Position numbers and translations under genes: made by a program. The notes below the pieces were generated by a model. That model was not told where the DNA came from. It saw only the letters and a list, made by a program, of their open reading frames with translations, and made no database searches. 64,000 bases of DNA from Marinomonas profundimaris (GTDB taxonomy: Bacteria > Pseudomonadota > Gammaproteobacteria > Pseudomonadales > Marinomonadaceae), in NCBI RefSeq assembly GCF_000508165.1, contig NZ_AYOZ01000008.1:28986-92985 (forward strand). Direction: 5' to 3'. Position 1 is the stretch's first letter. Each line of letters begins with the position of its first letter. Shown piece after piece: positions 15,195 through 27,016 of this stretch.

Positions 15195-15233
15195 GCGCTT
15201 TCTTGAGTACAGAAAAAATAACAAATAAAAGCA

Positions 15234-16541
15234 TTAAACCATTGGCAACTGAAAACACACCTCTAAGCCACCCTCTTCGCGATTTCGAGCCGTAATCAGC
15301 CCTTTATGCGCACGAATAATACGCTGAGAAATCGTAAGACCAACGCCAAAACCACCACTATTTGCCTCCCTTGCTTCCGAGGAACGATAGAAGGCATGAA
15401 ATATTTTTTCCAGCTTATCATCTGACACACCAGGCCCATTATCTCTTACGTAAATCAAGGCAAAACCAGATCTCTCCTGAGTTTCAACCTCGATAACACC
15501 GCCATTACCCGCGTAGAAACACGCATTGCGCAACACATTTTCTATCGCATGCCGTAACTGAAGAGGATCACCCAAAAGAACCTTTGGCACTCGCCCCGTC
15601 TTAACAACAGAAATCCCCTTAAGCTGACTTTCAAAACTGACATCTTCAACAATATCACCAAGCCACTCCTGAAGATCCATTTCCTCCTTAATAAGGGATG
15701 CCGCCTCCAACCGACTTAACGTCAATACCTGCCCAATCAACTCGTCAAGCTCATGAAGCTCCGTACGAATTCGGCACAAATAACCTTTTTGCGATTCGAT
15801 TGCGTATTTGTCTTCAGCAATGGTCAACGCCACTTCAATTCTTGCCAACGGCGTCCTAAGCTCATGCGAAACATCTCGCATCAAACGCTCTTTTGAAGAC
15901 AAAAGCGTTTCGATCCTAACCGCCATTTCGTTAAATTCACGCGCCAATTTACCAACAGCATCGCTTCTTCGAGCCAACTTATTCTCAACCCTTGCCGCCA
16001 TATCACCCTGACCAAAGGATCGAGCAACACGCTGCAACTTCAACAAAGGCCCTAATAACCAATACGCCAACACACCACTAGAAACCAGCAAACCCAACAA
16101 AGAAAAACCAACAACAGCACCTGGCGCCAAGGAATCAATTTCGGGGTTAGGTTTAAAAATCAGCAAATACTGGACATTATTACCACCTATGACCTGGATA
16201 AACTGACTGTGTAAAAAATCCGCCGCCGGCCGCCCCGTTTCGCTCGGCGTGTTTTGCTCACGAAAATTACGCGGCAAAGACTTAAGAAGAGGTCGACCAT
16301 TTTCCTGATATAAATAAATACTGCCAGACAGCCTTTTCTCTGCCTTCTTAGTCTCTTCTTGCAACGAAGTAATACCAAACTTTTCATACCCAGCCACCAA
16401 CTGAACGCCAACATCACCCAGCACATCAGCCGACACCTGATTACGCTTCTGAATAAACTGAACCATCCCCAAACCGATGCTAACCACAACGATATTGGAC
16501 AGCAGCACAACCAGAAACACCCGCAGAAAAGTATTCTTCAT
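15234..16541 (-). CDS. cpxA: Sensor histidine kinase, CpxA type
   Basis: 435 residues. There is an N-terminal membrane segment (residues about 7-27), a periplasmic sensor region, a second membrane segment near residues 140-162, a HAMP linker, the phosphoacceptor motif SHELRTPLARIEVAL (near residue 226) and an HATPase domain with DNGPGV and GGFGVGL. Six base pairs separate it from the response regulator gene, so the two form an operon. In the Cpx system the kinase senses envelope stress. The assignment to CpxA rests on the closeness of its partner to CpxR, so the exact name is probable rather than certain. Confidence 0.8.
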   Translation of the reverse strand: MKNTFLRVFLVVLLSNIVVVSIGLGMVQFIQKRNQVSADVLGDVGVQLVAGYEKFGITSLQEETKKAEKRLSGSIYLYQENGRPLLKSLPRNFREQNTPSETGRPAADFLHSQFIQVIGGNNVQYLLIFKPNPEIDSLAPGAVVGFSLLGLLVSSGVLAYWLLGPLLKLQRVARSFGQGDMAARVENKLARRSDAVGKLAREFNEMAVRIETLLSSKERLMRDVSHELRTPLARIEVALTIAEDKYAIESQKGYLCRIRTELHELDELIGQVLTLSRLEAASLIKEEMDLQEWLGDIVEDVSFESQLKGISVVKTGRVPKVLLGDPLQLRHAIENVLRNACFYAGNGGVIEVETQERSGFALIYVRDNGPGVSDDKLEKIFHAFYRSSEAREANSGGFGVGLTISQRIIRAHKGLITARNREEGGLEVCFQLPMV

Positions 16542-16547
16542 AAAAAA

Positions 16548-17246
16548 CTAAGCACCTTGCTCATTTGAGACAAAAATATAACCAACACCACGCACTGTCT
16601 TGATACGAGGATCACCACCTTCTAAATTACCGATTTTTTTACGCAAATTACTAATATGCATATCCAGACTACGATCATACATAGTCAACTTTCGACCCAG
16701 CGCTTTTTCAGAAAGTTCCTGCTTCGTCAACACCTGACCTGGCGTCATCAACATGCATTCTAACAAGGTATATTCTGACGTCGTCAATTCAACCAACTCA
16801 CCCTCCAAATAGACGGTGCGATCTTTACGGCGCAGCAAGACACCAGACAGCTCTATATCAGCGGTAGGATCGTCTTCACGCTCTTGGCTCGCTCTTCGCA
16901 AAATGGCTTTTATTCGAGCCAATAGCTCTCGCGGATTAAAAGGCTTGGATAAATAATCGTCTGCTCCCATTTCTAGACCAAGTATGCGATCAATATCATC
17001 CCCTTTTGCCGTCAACATAATGACAGGCACCGCACTTTTATTACGAATCTGCTTTAGGGTTTCAAAACCATCCAGCTCAGGCATCATCACATCAAGAATA
17101 ATAATGTCTGGCATATCTGCAGCCATAAGTTCCAGCGCTTCACGCCCATTCCAAGCATGTGCAACCTCATAACCCTCGCCATCAAAATATTCCTTAATCA
17201 GATCCGATAAACGAGCATCATCGTCAGCAAGCAATAACTTAACCAT
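16548..17246 (-). CDS. cpxR: OmpR-family response regulator, CpxR type
   Basis: 232 residues from the ATG at 17246 (MVKLLLADDDARLSDL), which has AGAGGGAA upstream; a longer frame from 17303 lacks the usual receiver start. The receiver domain has the acidic pair DDD near residue 8, the phosphorylated Asp in IIILDVMMPELDG (near residue 52), Thr and Lys (MLTAKGDD, YLSKPFNPREL), and a winged-helix DNA-binding domain. The sequence around GADDYL-KPFN-RELLARI follows CpxR closely. It should act with the adjacent kinase in envelope-stress control. Confidence 0.85.
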   Translation of the reverse strand: MVKLLLADDDARLSDLIKEYFDGEGYEVAHAWNGREALELMAADMPDIIILDVMMPELDGFETLKQIRNKSAVPVIMLTAKGDDIDRILGLEMGADDYLSKPFNPRELLARIKAILRRASQEREDDPTADIELSGVLLRRKDRTVYLEGELVELTTSEYTLLECMLMTPGQVLTKQELSEKALGRKLTMYDRSLDMHISNLRKKIGNLEGGDPRIKTVRGVGYIFVSNEQGA

Positions 17247-17403
17247 AAATATTCCCTCTCTTATTCCATTGTTTAGCTGGCAATCACACCGCCATAAATT
17301 CAATTGTAAATATTACCTTAGCGCCAGACAAACTCCGCCCCCTCTTTTCACTCTATTTACAAAGAATGCAGATATGGTGAATTTAGTTACCTAGAAAAAC
17401 AAA

Positions 17404-17426
17404 AAAAGCCGCAAAAAGCGGCTTTT
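17404..17426 (-). terminator. Terminator after purA
   Basis: AAAAGCCGC and GCGGCTTTT form a hairpin with a 5-nt loop. On the minus strand it is followed by a long T-run, as expected after purA. Confidence 0.9.
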
Positions 17427-17449
17427 CAAACTTATTTGTAACGCGAAAC

Positions 17450-18763
<1,314 letters not shown>

Positions 18764-18792
18764 TTAGATAGTTCTTAAAGAAAAGTCTCGTT

Positions 18793-19962
18793 TTAAACCG
18801 GCATCAACTGCCAATTCTCACCAACAAAATCGAGTTTGAAATCAGCATCCCCAGCATAAAGATCATCTAAGACCTCAACAACTCGGTACCCTTCCGCCCT
18901 CAAAGCATTCGCTTTTTTCCAAAGCGCATCACTAGAGCAAATTGGCGACAATACCGTTTTTGGCTTATTAACAACGACATCCGTCAACGCCACCAAAGCC
19001 TTAACATCCGTACTAAAACCTGTCGCAGGTCGAGAACGACCAAACACCTGCCCAATATTGTTATAACGACCGCCGCGAGCAATCGCATTACCATGACCTG
19101 GAACATAAGCAGCAAACACAACACCCGTGTGGTAGCTGTAAGAAACCAAATCACTTAAATCAAAGTGCAGCCCAACACTAGGAAAGCGCTGACAAATAGC
19201 ATCACTTACTTTCTGCAACAAGACAATGGCATCACGAATAGATGCATTTACCTCACCAAGTAAAGCGGTCGCACGAGGCAGCACATCTTTACCACCACAC
19301 AAACGAGGCAAACTCACCAGCCACAGCTTTTGAACATCCTGCAAATCAAGCGCTTCAACATATCGATCAAGTTCAGGTAAATCTTTCGCTTTATACAGCT
19401 CAACCAATTTACCCTCTTGATCCGCACCAAGCTCGCACGCAGCAAGCACACCACGAACAACATCAACATGCCCAAGATCAAGGACAACACTAGACAAGCC
19501 AGCAGTAGACAATGTCTGCAACATCAAAGACAAGACTTCAACATCACTCTCTACGCCGCCATGACCATAAATTTCTGCACCTAATTGAATAGGGCTACGA
19601 GTACCATCCAAGCCTGCTGGCATTGTTCTTAAAACGCTACCGCAATAACTCAATCGCTGCACACCTTCATCTTTAAGACAATGAGCATCAATACGTGCAA
19701 CTTGAGATGTAAAATCAGCTCGAATCCCTAGAAGCCGACCGGATAACTGGTCAATCACTTTGAATGTTTCAATTTCTAGGTCTGAGCCGGCCCCTGTAAG
19801 AAGGGAATCCAAGTACTCTAAAAGAGGTGGTATTACTAGATGGTATCCCCAACTTTCATGGAGATTAAGCAGAGTTCTTCTAAGATGTTCGATTTTAGCG
19901 GCCTGCTCAGGCAACGCTTCATCAACGCCCTCAGGAAGTAACCAGCGATCTGCTAATGACAT
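18793..19962 (-). CDS. hisZ: ATP phosphoribosyltransferase regulatory subunit HisZ
   Basis: 389 residues, a paralogue of histidyl-tRNA synthetase without the anticodon-binding domain. Recognisable segments are RWLLPEGVDEALPEQA at the N-terminus, FTSQVARIDAH near residue 103, and GGRYNNI near residue 295. HisZ is needed with the short form of HisG for the first step of histidine synthesis. It lies between the DUF2065 gene and purA in the order found in Pseudomonas and relatives. Confidence 0.95.
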   Translation of the reverse strand: MSLADRWLLPEGVDEALPEQAAKIEHLRRTLLNLHESWGYHLVIPPLLEYLDSLLTGAGSDLEIETFKVIDQLSGRLLGIRADFTSQVARIDAHCLKDEGVQRLSYCGSVLRTMPAGLDGTRSPIQLGAEIYGHGGVESDVEVLSLMLQTLSTAGLSSVVLDLGHVDVVRGVLAACELGADQEGKLVELYKAKDLPELDRYVEALDLQDVQKLWLVSLPRLCGGKDVLPRATALLGEVNASIRDAIVLLQKVSDAICQRFPSVGLHFDLSDLVSYSYHTGVVFAAYVPGHGNAIARGGRYNNIGQVFGRSRPATGFSTDVKALVALTDVVVNKPKTVLSPICSSDALWKKANALRAEGYRVVEVLDDLYAGDADFKLDFVGENWQLMPV

Positions 19963-19974
19963 TAAATTACCCTC

Positions 19975-20172
19975 TTAGCTTCGTGTCAGCAAAAGAAGCA
20001 TTAATCCAAGAAACATACTAACCGCTCCAAGAATTCGTAAATTCAAATCCGAGCTTGCGATTGCCTTCACCATAATTTCCCTCCAAACATTTGGAACCAA
20101 AAAAGGCAAAAAACCCTCGACGATCAATAAAAGGCTGACGCCAACCAACAGCGACTGCAATAATTCCTGCAT
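19975..20172 (-). CDS. DUF2065 (YjeT-type) small membrane protein
   Basis: 65 residues with two hydrophobic stretches (residues about 5-27 and 45-63). The motif LLIVEGFLPFLVPNVWREIM matches the DUF2065 family, whose members sit between hflC and purA or hisZ in many gammaproteobacteria. The function is unknown; it may assist the HflKC complex. A terminator separates it from hflC, and it lies 12 bp before hisZ. Confidence 0.85.
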   Translation of the reverse strand: MQELLQSLLVGVSLLLIVEGFLPFLVPNVWREIMVKAIASSDLNLRILGAVSMFLGLMLLLLTRS

Positions 20173-20195
20173 AGATTCTCTTTATTTTGACCATT

Positions 20196-20219
20196 AAAAA
20201 ACCGGGGCTAGCCCGGTTT
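20196..20219 (-). terminator. Terminator between hflC and the DUF2065 gene
   Basis: AAACCGGG and CCCGGTTT form a strong stem. On the minus strand five T follow. It should end or attenuate the hfq-hflXKC transcript. Confidence 0.8.
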
Positions 20220-20287
20220 GTGTAATAGTACCATGTTTCCCATTTTAACAAATAGGCTTCATATACGATTATTGATGAATATCCACC

Positions 20288-21169
20288 CTATTTAGCAGCA
20301 CCACCAACAGAGCTATTCAAATACTTAAAGAATTCACTGTCTGGCTCAAGCACAAACAAATCACTACTACCATTAAAGCTTTCACGATATGCCTGAAGAC
20401 TACGATAAAACTCGTAAAACTCAGGATCCTGCTTATACACTTTAGAGTAAATAGCCGCTGCGTTAGCATCACCATCACCACGAATCATTTCAGCATCGCG
20501 TTGTGCCTCAGCTTCCAAAACAACCTGTTGACGATCTGCATCGGCACGAATACCTTCAGCAAGTTCCAAGCCTTTCGATCTATGTTCGCGCGCTTCACGC
20601 TCACGCTCAGTACGCATACGAGAATAAACCGATTCACTCACATCTGGCGGTAGATCAATTCGCTTAACTCGGATATCCACAATCGAAATACCCAATTCAT
20701 TCTGAGTAACTTTATTCAAGTCATCACGCAGCTCAGTCATCAACTGATCACGCTCCCCAGAAACAACCTCGTGCATAGTCCGCTCACCAAACTTATTTCG
20801 AAGACCCGTATCAACACGAGAAGACAAAACGCGATTGGCAACCACTTCATCACCAGAGGTTGCTTGATAGAACTTAGCAACTGAGTCGATTTTCCACTTA
20901 ACATAAGAATCAACAACAACCGCCTTTTTCTCTAGCGTCAAATAGCGCTGAGGACGGGAATCCATCGTCAAAATGCGAGCATCAAATACTTTAACTTCAT
21001 TCATGATCGGAAGCTTAAAGTGAAGACCAGGCTTAACATCATCCTGAACAATCTCACCAAATTTAAGCACCACCGCACGCTCTTTTTCATTGACAACAAA
21101 AAGAGTCTGAGAAGCAATCAACACACCGAGAAGAACAACAAATAAAACCGAAAAAGATAAGCTTTTCAT
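20288..21169 (-). CDS. hflC: HflC, membrane protease modulator
   Basis: 293 residues. One N-terminal membrane segment (residues about 5-25) is followed by an SPFH/band-7 domain (VVNEKERAVVLKFGEI near residue 25) and a long charged helical region. HflC and HflK form a large periplasmic cage around FtsH and restrain its proteolysis of membrane proteins. The gene overlaps hflK by one base. Confidence 0.97.
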   Translation of the reverse strand: MKSLSFSVLFVVLLGVLIASQTLFVVNEKERAVVLKFGEIVQDDVKPGLHFKLPIMNEVKVFDARILTMDSRPQRYLTLEKKAVVVDSYVKWKIDSVAKFYQATSGDEVVANRVLSSRVDTGLRNKFGERTMHEVVSGERDQLMTELRDDLNKVTQNELGISIVDIRVKRIDLPPDVSESVYSRMRTEREREAREHRSKGLELAEGIRADADRQQVVLEAEAQRDAEMIRGDGDANAAAIYSKVYKQDPEFYEFYRSLQAYRESFNGSSDLFVLEPDSEFFKYLNSSVGGAAK

Positions 21170-22413
21170 TAGTTTCTGCCCTCTCTACGAATCGTCGCGC
21201 TTTGGCGCTTGCGTATTTCATCAAGAACCTGATCTGTCAACGTTCCAATATTTCCTGAATTCACCGAGCCCACACCACTAGACGCAGCGGCTCGCTGCTT
21301 CATCAACTGATCCAAAGGCAAATACATCATGTTATTCCCACCTTTAGTGTCAACAACAACCTTGTTCACGTCTTTATAAACCGATTCCATCGTTTCAATA
21401 TACAAACGACGACGAGTTACGTCTGGCGCCTTAGTATACTCACGATACAAACGATCAAAACGGTCAGCCTGACCACTCGCACGAGCTACGATTTCAGAGC
21501 GATAAGCCTCAGCTTCCTCTCTAATTCGTTGTGCACGGCCTCGAGCCTCAGGAATAATACCATTCGCATAAGATTCAGCTTCGTTACGAACACGCAACTC
21601 ATCTTCTTTCGCCTTGATAACATCATCAAATGCTTCCTGCACCTGATTAGGCGCCTGAGTATTCTCAACGTTTACTTTCGAAATCAACAAGCCTGTACCA
21701 TAAGCATTACTGTAATCCTGAATACGAGCCTTAACTTCCGTCGCTAACAACTCACGACCTTCCGTTAAAATCTGGTCCATTTCAGAACTACCCACAACAT
21801 GACGCAGCGCACTTTCTGTCACCTGAGCAAGAGATTCTTCTGGATCACGTACATTAAGCAAGAAATCCTTAGGATTCTGAACAGAATATTGAACAGACAC
21901 ACCCACTTCAACAATGGCATCATCTACTGTCAGCATTAACGCTTTATGATCATGAGAACGAACCTTAGTCACATTCACCTTACTGACAGTATCAATCATC
22001 GGTGGATTCCAATGAAGACCCGGCATCACAGTAGAGTGATATTCACCCAAACGAAGCACAACACCTCGCTCCTGCTGATCCACCTGATAAACACCAGTCG
22101 CACCCCATAAAGCCAGCAATGCCAGCAAAATGATAACAATCAAGCTACCACCAAATTTGCCAGAAACACCAGAATCACCACCATTAGAGCCGCCAGACTT
22201 GCGGGATTTTCTCACACCCAACATGTCCATCAACTTACGGAAAGCCTCATCTAAGTCAGGGGGGCTTTGATCATTCCCGCCTGGCTTACGACCCCAAGGG
22301 TCATTGTTGGCTTCTTTCTCACGATCTCCATCTGGGCGCCCAGCACCATTATTACGGTTTTTATCTGGATTCCATGGGTCATTGTCGTTATTACCCGGTT
22401 CATTCCAGGCCAT
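21169..22413 (-). CDS. hflK: HflK, membrane protease modulator
   Basis: 414 residues from the ATG at 22413 (MAWNEPGNNDNDPWN), which has a GTGGAGA ribosome site; a longer frame from 22491 would run into the end of hflX. The N-terminus is Gly/Asn/Asp-rich and cytoplasmic, followed by a membrane segment near residue 90 (LIVIILLALLALWGATG) and an SPFH domain (VDQQERGVVLRLGEYH). It partners HflC in the FtsH-associated complex. Confidence 0.97.
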   Translation of the reverse strand: MAWNEPGNNDNDPWNPDKNRNNGAGRPDGDREKEANNDPWGRKPGGNDQSPPDLDEAFRKLMDMLGVRKSRKSGGSNGGDSGVSGKFGGSLIVIILLALLALWGATGVYQVDQQERGVVLRLGEYHSTVMPGLHWNPPMIDTVSKVNVTKVRSHDHKALMLTVDDAIVEVGVSVQYSVQNPKDFLLNVRDPEESLAQVTESALRHVVGSSEMDQILTEGRELLATEVKARIQDYSNAYGTGLLISKVNVENTQAPNQVQEAFDDVIKAKEDELRVRNEAESYANGIIPEARGRAQRIREEAEAYRSEIVARASGQADRFDRLYREYTKAPDVTRRRLYIETMESVYKDVNKVVVDTKGGNNMMYLPLDQLMKQRAAASSGVGSVNSGNIGTLTDQVLDEIRKRQSATIRREGRN

Positions 22414-22453
22414 ACTACATCTCCACTTTATTTTAATGATAATCCTGTACAGC

Positions 22454-23743
22454 TTACACTGCTTCAACCTGATCTTCAGACATACCAGCACGAGCTAAAA
22501 TCTGCAAATAGTCTTTTTTAGGCAACTTCACATCAAGAACAAATCGGCCTGCATCATCAAAGCGCTCAGACCTCACCGCTCCATGCTCAAATAACATAGC
22601 CCTTAAACGGCCATATTTACTCGACAAATAAAGCGTTTCATTGAAAACATCCACTGCCAATAATTCAGCAATCGCTTGCTTAAGTAATTCAATACCTTGA
22701 CCATCACGAGCAGACAACCAAACTCGAAAAGGGTTCCCGTCTTCGTCTCGATCAATTCGAGGCTCCGCTGTTGGCAATGCATCGATTTTATTAAATACTT
22801 TTAAAGTCGGTACCTCACTGGCACCAATCTCTTCCAGTACTGAGTCAACATGAGCCATATTGTCATCACGATCAACATCAGCAGCATCAACAACGTGCAA
22901 CAATAAATCCGCCTCAGACGATTCTCTTAGAGTCGCTTGAAAGGCTTTAATCAATCGATGCGGCAGCTGCCTAATAAAACCAACAGTATCAGCCAGAACA
23001 ATAGAGCCTATTTGCTCGATATCCAAACGCCTTAACGTAGGATCCAGCGTCGCAAAAAGTTGATCCGCTGCATAGACTTCCGCACCGGTAGCACGATTAA
23101 ACAAGGTTGATTTACCCGCATTAGTATAACCAACCAATGAAACCGTCGGAACAGAAGACCGATCACGAGAACGACGATTCTGATCTCGTTGAGAGCCTAC
23201 TTTAGCCAGTCTTTTCTGAATCGCCTTAATTCGCTCTCTCAATAAACGACGGTCGGTTTCAAGCTGAGTTTCACCCGGCCCTCGCATACCTATCCCGCCT
23301 TTTTGGCGTTCCAAATGCGTCCAACCACGAATAAGACGAGTTGACATGTGTTGCAATTGAGCAAGCTCAACCTGCAATTTACCCTCATGGGTACGTGCAC
23401 GTTGCGCAAAAATATCCAAAATAAGGCCAGTACGATCAAGCACTCGACATTGTAAAATACTTTCTAGATTACGCTCTTGGGAAGGAGATAATGCATGATC
23501 AAAAAGAACGACTTCCGCCTCTTCTCGATCTACGATATCTTTAATTTCGGCTAACTTACCGGTACCAATAAAGTACCTAGCATCAGGACGCTGACGCGAC
23601 CCTGTAACAACCGCTACAGGATCTGCGCCGGCAGAAATAGCCAGTTCTACAAACTCTTCAGGCCCATAAGATTCATTTTTATCATTAAAATCTATATGAA
23701 CCAATACAGCTATATCACCACTATCTGGGCGTTCAAAAAACAA
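22454..23743 (-). CDS. hflX: GTPase HflX
   Basis: 429 residues. The N-terminal HflX domain (about 1-190, with GIGMRGPGETQLETDRR) is followed by a GTPase domain with G1 GYTNAGKSTLFN near residue 204, G3 DTVGF and G4 NKID. HflX splits stalled or hibernating 70S ribosomes, particularly in heat stress. It lies downstream of hfq in the usual hfq-hflX-hflK-hflC order. Confidence 0.98.
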   Translation of the reverse strand: MFFERPDSGDIAVLVHIDFNDKNESYGPEEFVELAISAGADPVAVVTGSRQRPDARYFIGTGKLAEIKDIVDREEAEVVLFDHALSPSQERNLESILQCRVLDRTGLILDIFAQRARTHEGKLQVELAQLQHMSTRLIRGWTHLERQKGGIGMRGPGETQLETDRRLLRERIKAIQKRLAKVGSQRDQNRRSRDRSSVPTVSLVGYTNAGKSTLFNRATGAEVYAADQLFATLDPTLRRLDIEQIGSIVLADTVGFIRQLPHRLIKAFQATLRESSEADLLLHVVDAADVDRDDNMAHVDSVLEEIGASEVPTLKVFNKIDALPTAEPRIDRDEDGNPFRVWLSARDGQGIELLKQAIAELLAVDVFNETLYLSSKYGRLRAMLFEHGAVRSERFDDAGRFVLDVKLPKKDYLQILARAGMSEDQVEAV

Positions 23744-23778
23744 TCTTATATTCCTCTGTTTGCCGTATTATAGACAAA

Positions 23779-24024
23779 CTATTCAGCGACATCTTCCGGC
23801 TGATCAGGAGACGGGATGCGGATAGTACGGGAAGGAACAACCGTAGAAATGGCGTGTTTATAAACCATTTGGCTAACGGTATTTTTCAACAAAATCACAA
23901 ACTGATCGAACGATTCGATTTGACCTTGAAGCTTAATCCCATTTACAAGAAAGATAGATACAGGCACTCTTTCTTTACGAAGTACATTTAGATAAGGGTC
24001 TTGTAATGATTGCCCTTTTGACAT
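23779..24024 (-). CDS. hfq: RNA chaperone Hfq
   Basis: 81 residues from the ATG at 24024 ([18 protein letters not shown]), preceded by AAGGAG. The Sm1 motif ([18 protein letters not shown]) and Sm2 motif ([12 protein letters not shown]) are intact. Hfq hexamers pair small RNAs with messenger RNAs. The C-terminal tail is short, as in Pseudomonas. It sits between miaA and hflX as usual. Confidence 0.98.
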   Translation of the reverse strand: MSKGQSLQDPYLNVLRKERVPVSIFLVNGIKLQGQIESFDQFVILLKNTVSQMVYKHAISTVVPSRTIRIPSPDQPEDVAE

Positions 24025-24113
24025 TGGAATCTCCTTAAGCAAGCGTAAAATATTAAATTAAATATTGATAAAACAATACCGTAGATACTACACCAAATCT
24101 TTATCCATTTCCC

Positions 24114-25049
24114 CTATATAATCCTGCTTTCAATGTAATTCAAGGCCTCGGAGGCAAGATCTTTTGACAAACTGTCAAAAATCATCAAATCTTCCCAGCC
24201 CCTCAACCAAGTGAGCTGCCTTTTTGCCAATTGACGAGAAGCAACCACTCCTTTAAAGATAGCATCATCTAGCAAATCGTCACCTTCTAAATACTGCCAT
24301 AGCTGACGGTAGCCAACACATCGCATAGAAGGCATATCGATAGACAAATCACCTCGTCGATAAAACCCCTCCACCTCAGCAAGAAAACCCTGATCCATCA
24401 TGTCATAAAAGCGCTGCTCTATTCGCTCATGCAACACACTGCGTTCTTTTGGCATCACCGCCATATTAATCATATCAAATGGTAACGAAGCGGCTTCCTG
24501 TTGCGCCCAAAACTGCGTCATCGACTTACCTGTAAGCCGGTATACTTCTAGTGCCCGCTGCAAACGCTGAGGGTCATTAGGGTGGATGCGAAGCGCCGCT
24601 TCAGGGTCTATTTTCTGCAATTCTTCATGCAGAGCAACCCAACCTTTCTCTAACGCCTCATTTTCTATCTGCGCCCGAACATCGGCGTTCGCTTTTGGCA
24701 TTTCCGCCAAGCCTTTTTGCAGCGCATTGAAATACATCATGGTTCCACCAACCAAAAGCGGCGTCTTACCTTTTGATATAATGTCTTCCGCCTGCTCCAC
24801 CGCATCCATCACAAAATCCGCCGCAGAATAAGATTCAAGTGGATCAATAATATCAATCAAACGATGTGGCGCCCTTGCAAGCAAAGCCGCATCCGGCTTC
24901 GCCGTACCAATGTCCATACCCTTGTAAACCAAAGCGGAATCAACACTGATGATTTCAAAATCGTGATGCTCCGCCAACTCAACAGCCAATCCAGTTTTAC
25001 CCGAAGCCGTTGGCCCCATTAAACAAACAACATGCGGCTTTCTTACCAT
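24114..25049 (-). CDS. miaA: tRNA dimethylallyltransferase MiaA
   Basis: 311 residues. The P-loop [14 protein letters not shown] (near residue 12) and the segments [17 protein letters not shown] and [13 protein letters not shown] are family signatures. It adds the dimethylallyl group to A37 of tRNAs that read codons starting with U. One base separates it from the mutL stop, consistent with an operon, and hfq follows. Confidence 0.98.
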   Translation of the reverse strand: MVRKPHVVCLMGPTASGKTGLAVELAEHHDFEIISVDSALVYKGMDIGTAKPDAALLARAPHRLIDIIDPLESYSAADFVMDAVEQAEDIISKGKTPLLVGGTMMYFNALQKGLAEMPKANADVRAQIENEALEKGWVALHEELQKIDPEAALRIHPNDPQRLQRALEVYRLTGKSMTQFWAQQEAASLPFDMINMAVMPKERSVLHERIEQRFYDMMDQGFLAEVEGFYRRGDLSIDMPSMRCVGYRQLWQYLEGDDLLDDAIFKGVVASRQLAKRQLTWLRGWEDLMIFDSLSKDLASEALNYIESRII

Positions 25050-25050
25050 A

Positions 25051-26970
25051 TTAACGCCCCCTCAAAAAGAGTTTATCAAGGTCAGACATACTCAAATACG
25101 CCCAAGTTGGCCTACCATGATTACACTGCCCGCTACGCTCTGTTATCTCCATATCACGAAGAAGACCGTTCATCTCAGCAATGGTTAACTTCCGATTTGC
25201 TCGCACAGCACCATGACACGCCATAGATGCCATTAACTCATTCGCACGAGACTCCAGCAGGTCCGACACACCATTTGCCGACAAATCACTAATAACATCT
25301 CGAACAAGACCTTCAACATCCCCTCGTATTAGTATAACGGGGACCTCTCGAACCATGGCACTTTCCAATCCTGTTCTTTCGACACGAAAACCAAACGCCT
25401 CAAAAACGGCACTATTTTCTTCAACCAAGTCCGCTTCACTTTGTGAAACCGCAATATTAATGGGCACCAATAACGGCTGCGATGAAATATTTTTTTGATA
25501 AAAAGCCGCCTTCATTCGCTCATACACAATTCGCTCATGCGCGGCATGCATATCAACTAAGATAAGCCCTTGCTCACTCTCGGACAAAATATACACACCG
25601 TGCAACTGAGCAACAGCAAAACCAAGCGGCGGAACAGCTTGATAATCAGCGTCCGGCCTCGACAATGCCACACCACTTTGCCCAAGCGAATTAAGCGGCG
25701 ATACCTCTCGCACTTCGCCCGTTTCCGCGTCTACCGTTTCATTTTGCGAAGCGTAACCTTGAGCATAATCAGAAAGGCGACGCAGACCATCAAGCTGTCC
25801 TCTTACCTCCGACGCCTCGGCGGTATTCGCTGAAGCTGATCGCATCCAGTCCATACCAGAAGCCGCCGCTCGGTTAGACAGAGGCAAAGCAGACTGTTCT
25901 TTAATCTCAGGCTCATTTTGTGATGTATCTTGTATCCCTGTTGGTGCCGCATCCGATTCCGGCCTTACATCCGCAATCGCTTTATGTATTCGACTAAATA
26001 AGAAATCGTGCACCAATCGACCATCACGAAAACGCACTTCATGCTTTGTTGGATGGACATTAACATCGACCGTTGAAGGGTCTAATTCAAGATATAAAAC
26101 GAAGGTAGGATGACGCCCATTATACAAAACGTCTCGATACGCTTGACGAACCGCATGAGCAACCAACTTATCTTTTACCACCCGCCCATTTACGAAGAAG
26201 TACTGAAGGTCTGCCTGAGATCGAGAAAATGTCGGTAAACCAATCCAGCCCCACAACCGTAAACCAGCCGCCTCAACATCCAGTGTCAACGAATTTTCTA
26301 TAAACTTCTTACCTAACAGCGTCGCTAGCCTATGCTCAGCATGCAACTGATCGGTAACAGGCCGCAGGTCATAAACTTGTTTTCCGTTATGACTTAAACG
26401 AAAACCCGTTTCATAACGACTTAATGCAAGACGCTTAACCACTTCTTCTAGATGCGTAAATTCAGTTTTTTCTGTACGCAGAAACTTACGTCGTGCTGGC
26501 GTATTAAAGAATAAATCACGGACGTCGATCGTAGTACCTTGAGGGTGAGACGCTGGACGAATGGCTGTCGCCATATCTTTGCCTTCTGCTTCAACTCGCC
26601 AAGCGTCAGACTCATCTTCCGCCATAGACGTTAAGTGCATCCTAGACACCGAGCTAATACTCGCCAATGCCTCGCCACGAAACCCTAGCGTGCGAACTGC
26701 CTCCAAATCATCCAGTGTCGTAATTTTACTGGTGGCATGACGGCTTAGAGCCAAAGACAAATCGTCTTTCATTATGCCCGTGCCGTTATCGCGTATTTTT
26801 ATGCGCCTTACACCACCCTGCTCGACATCAATATCCAATTGAGACGCACCCGCGTCCAAGCTATTTTCTAGCAACTCTTTTACGACGGAAGCAGGGCGCT
26901 CGACCACCTCACCAGCCGCAATTTGGTTAGCCAAACGTGGAGATAAAAGATTAATTCTTTGCATGAGCAA
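25051..26970 (-). CDS. mutL: DNA mismatch repair protein MutL
   Basis: 639 residues. The GHKL ATPase domain has [26 protein letters not shown] and [11 protein letters not shown]. The C-terminal dimerisation domain begins after a variable linker at about residues 360-440. The C-terminus has CHGAVRAN and GRPTW but no clear endonuclease motif of the DQHAxxE type, typical of organisms with MutH. An ATG two codons in (26964) is an alternative start. Confidence 0.98.
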   Translation of the reverse strand: MLMQRINLLSPRLANQIAAGEVVERPASVVKELLENSLDAGASQLDIDVEQGGVRRIKIRDNGTGIMKDDLSLALSRHATSKITTLDDLEAVRTLGFRGEALASISSVSRMHLTSMAEDESDAWRVEAEGKDMATAIRPASHPQGTTIDVRDLFFNTPARRKFLRTEKTEFTHLEEVVKRLALSRYETGFRLSHNGKQVYDLRPVTDQLHAEHRLATLLGKKFIENSLTLDVEAAGLRLWGWIGLPTFSRSQADLQYFFVNGRVVKDKLVAHAVRQAYRDVLYNGRHPTFVLYLELDPSTVDVNVHPTKHEVRFRDGRLVHDFLFSRIHKAIADVRPESDAAPTGIQDTSQNEPEIKEQSALPLSNRAAASGMDWMRSASANTAEASEVRGQLDGLRRLSDYAQGYASQNETVDAETGEVREVSPLNSLGQSGVALSRPDADYQAVPPLGFAVAQLHGVYILSESEQGLILVDMHAAHERIVYERMKAAFYQKNISSQPLLVPINIAVSQSEADLVEENSAVFEAFGFRVERTGLESAMVREVPVILIRGDVEGLVRDVISDLSANGVSDLLESRANELMASMACHGAVRANRKLTIAEMNGLLRDMEITERSGQCNHGRPTWAYLSMSDLDKLFLRGR

Positions 26971-27016
26971 CCTTTAATAAATACCCCCTACAATCCGCTA
27001 GAGGGTGAGTGGAATT

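Noticed and set aside
14930..15295. 121-codon plus-strand open frame
   Set aside because: It is antisense to the RNase P RNA, whose conserved sequence explains the base pattern.
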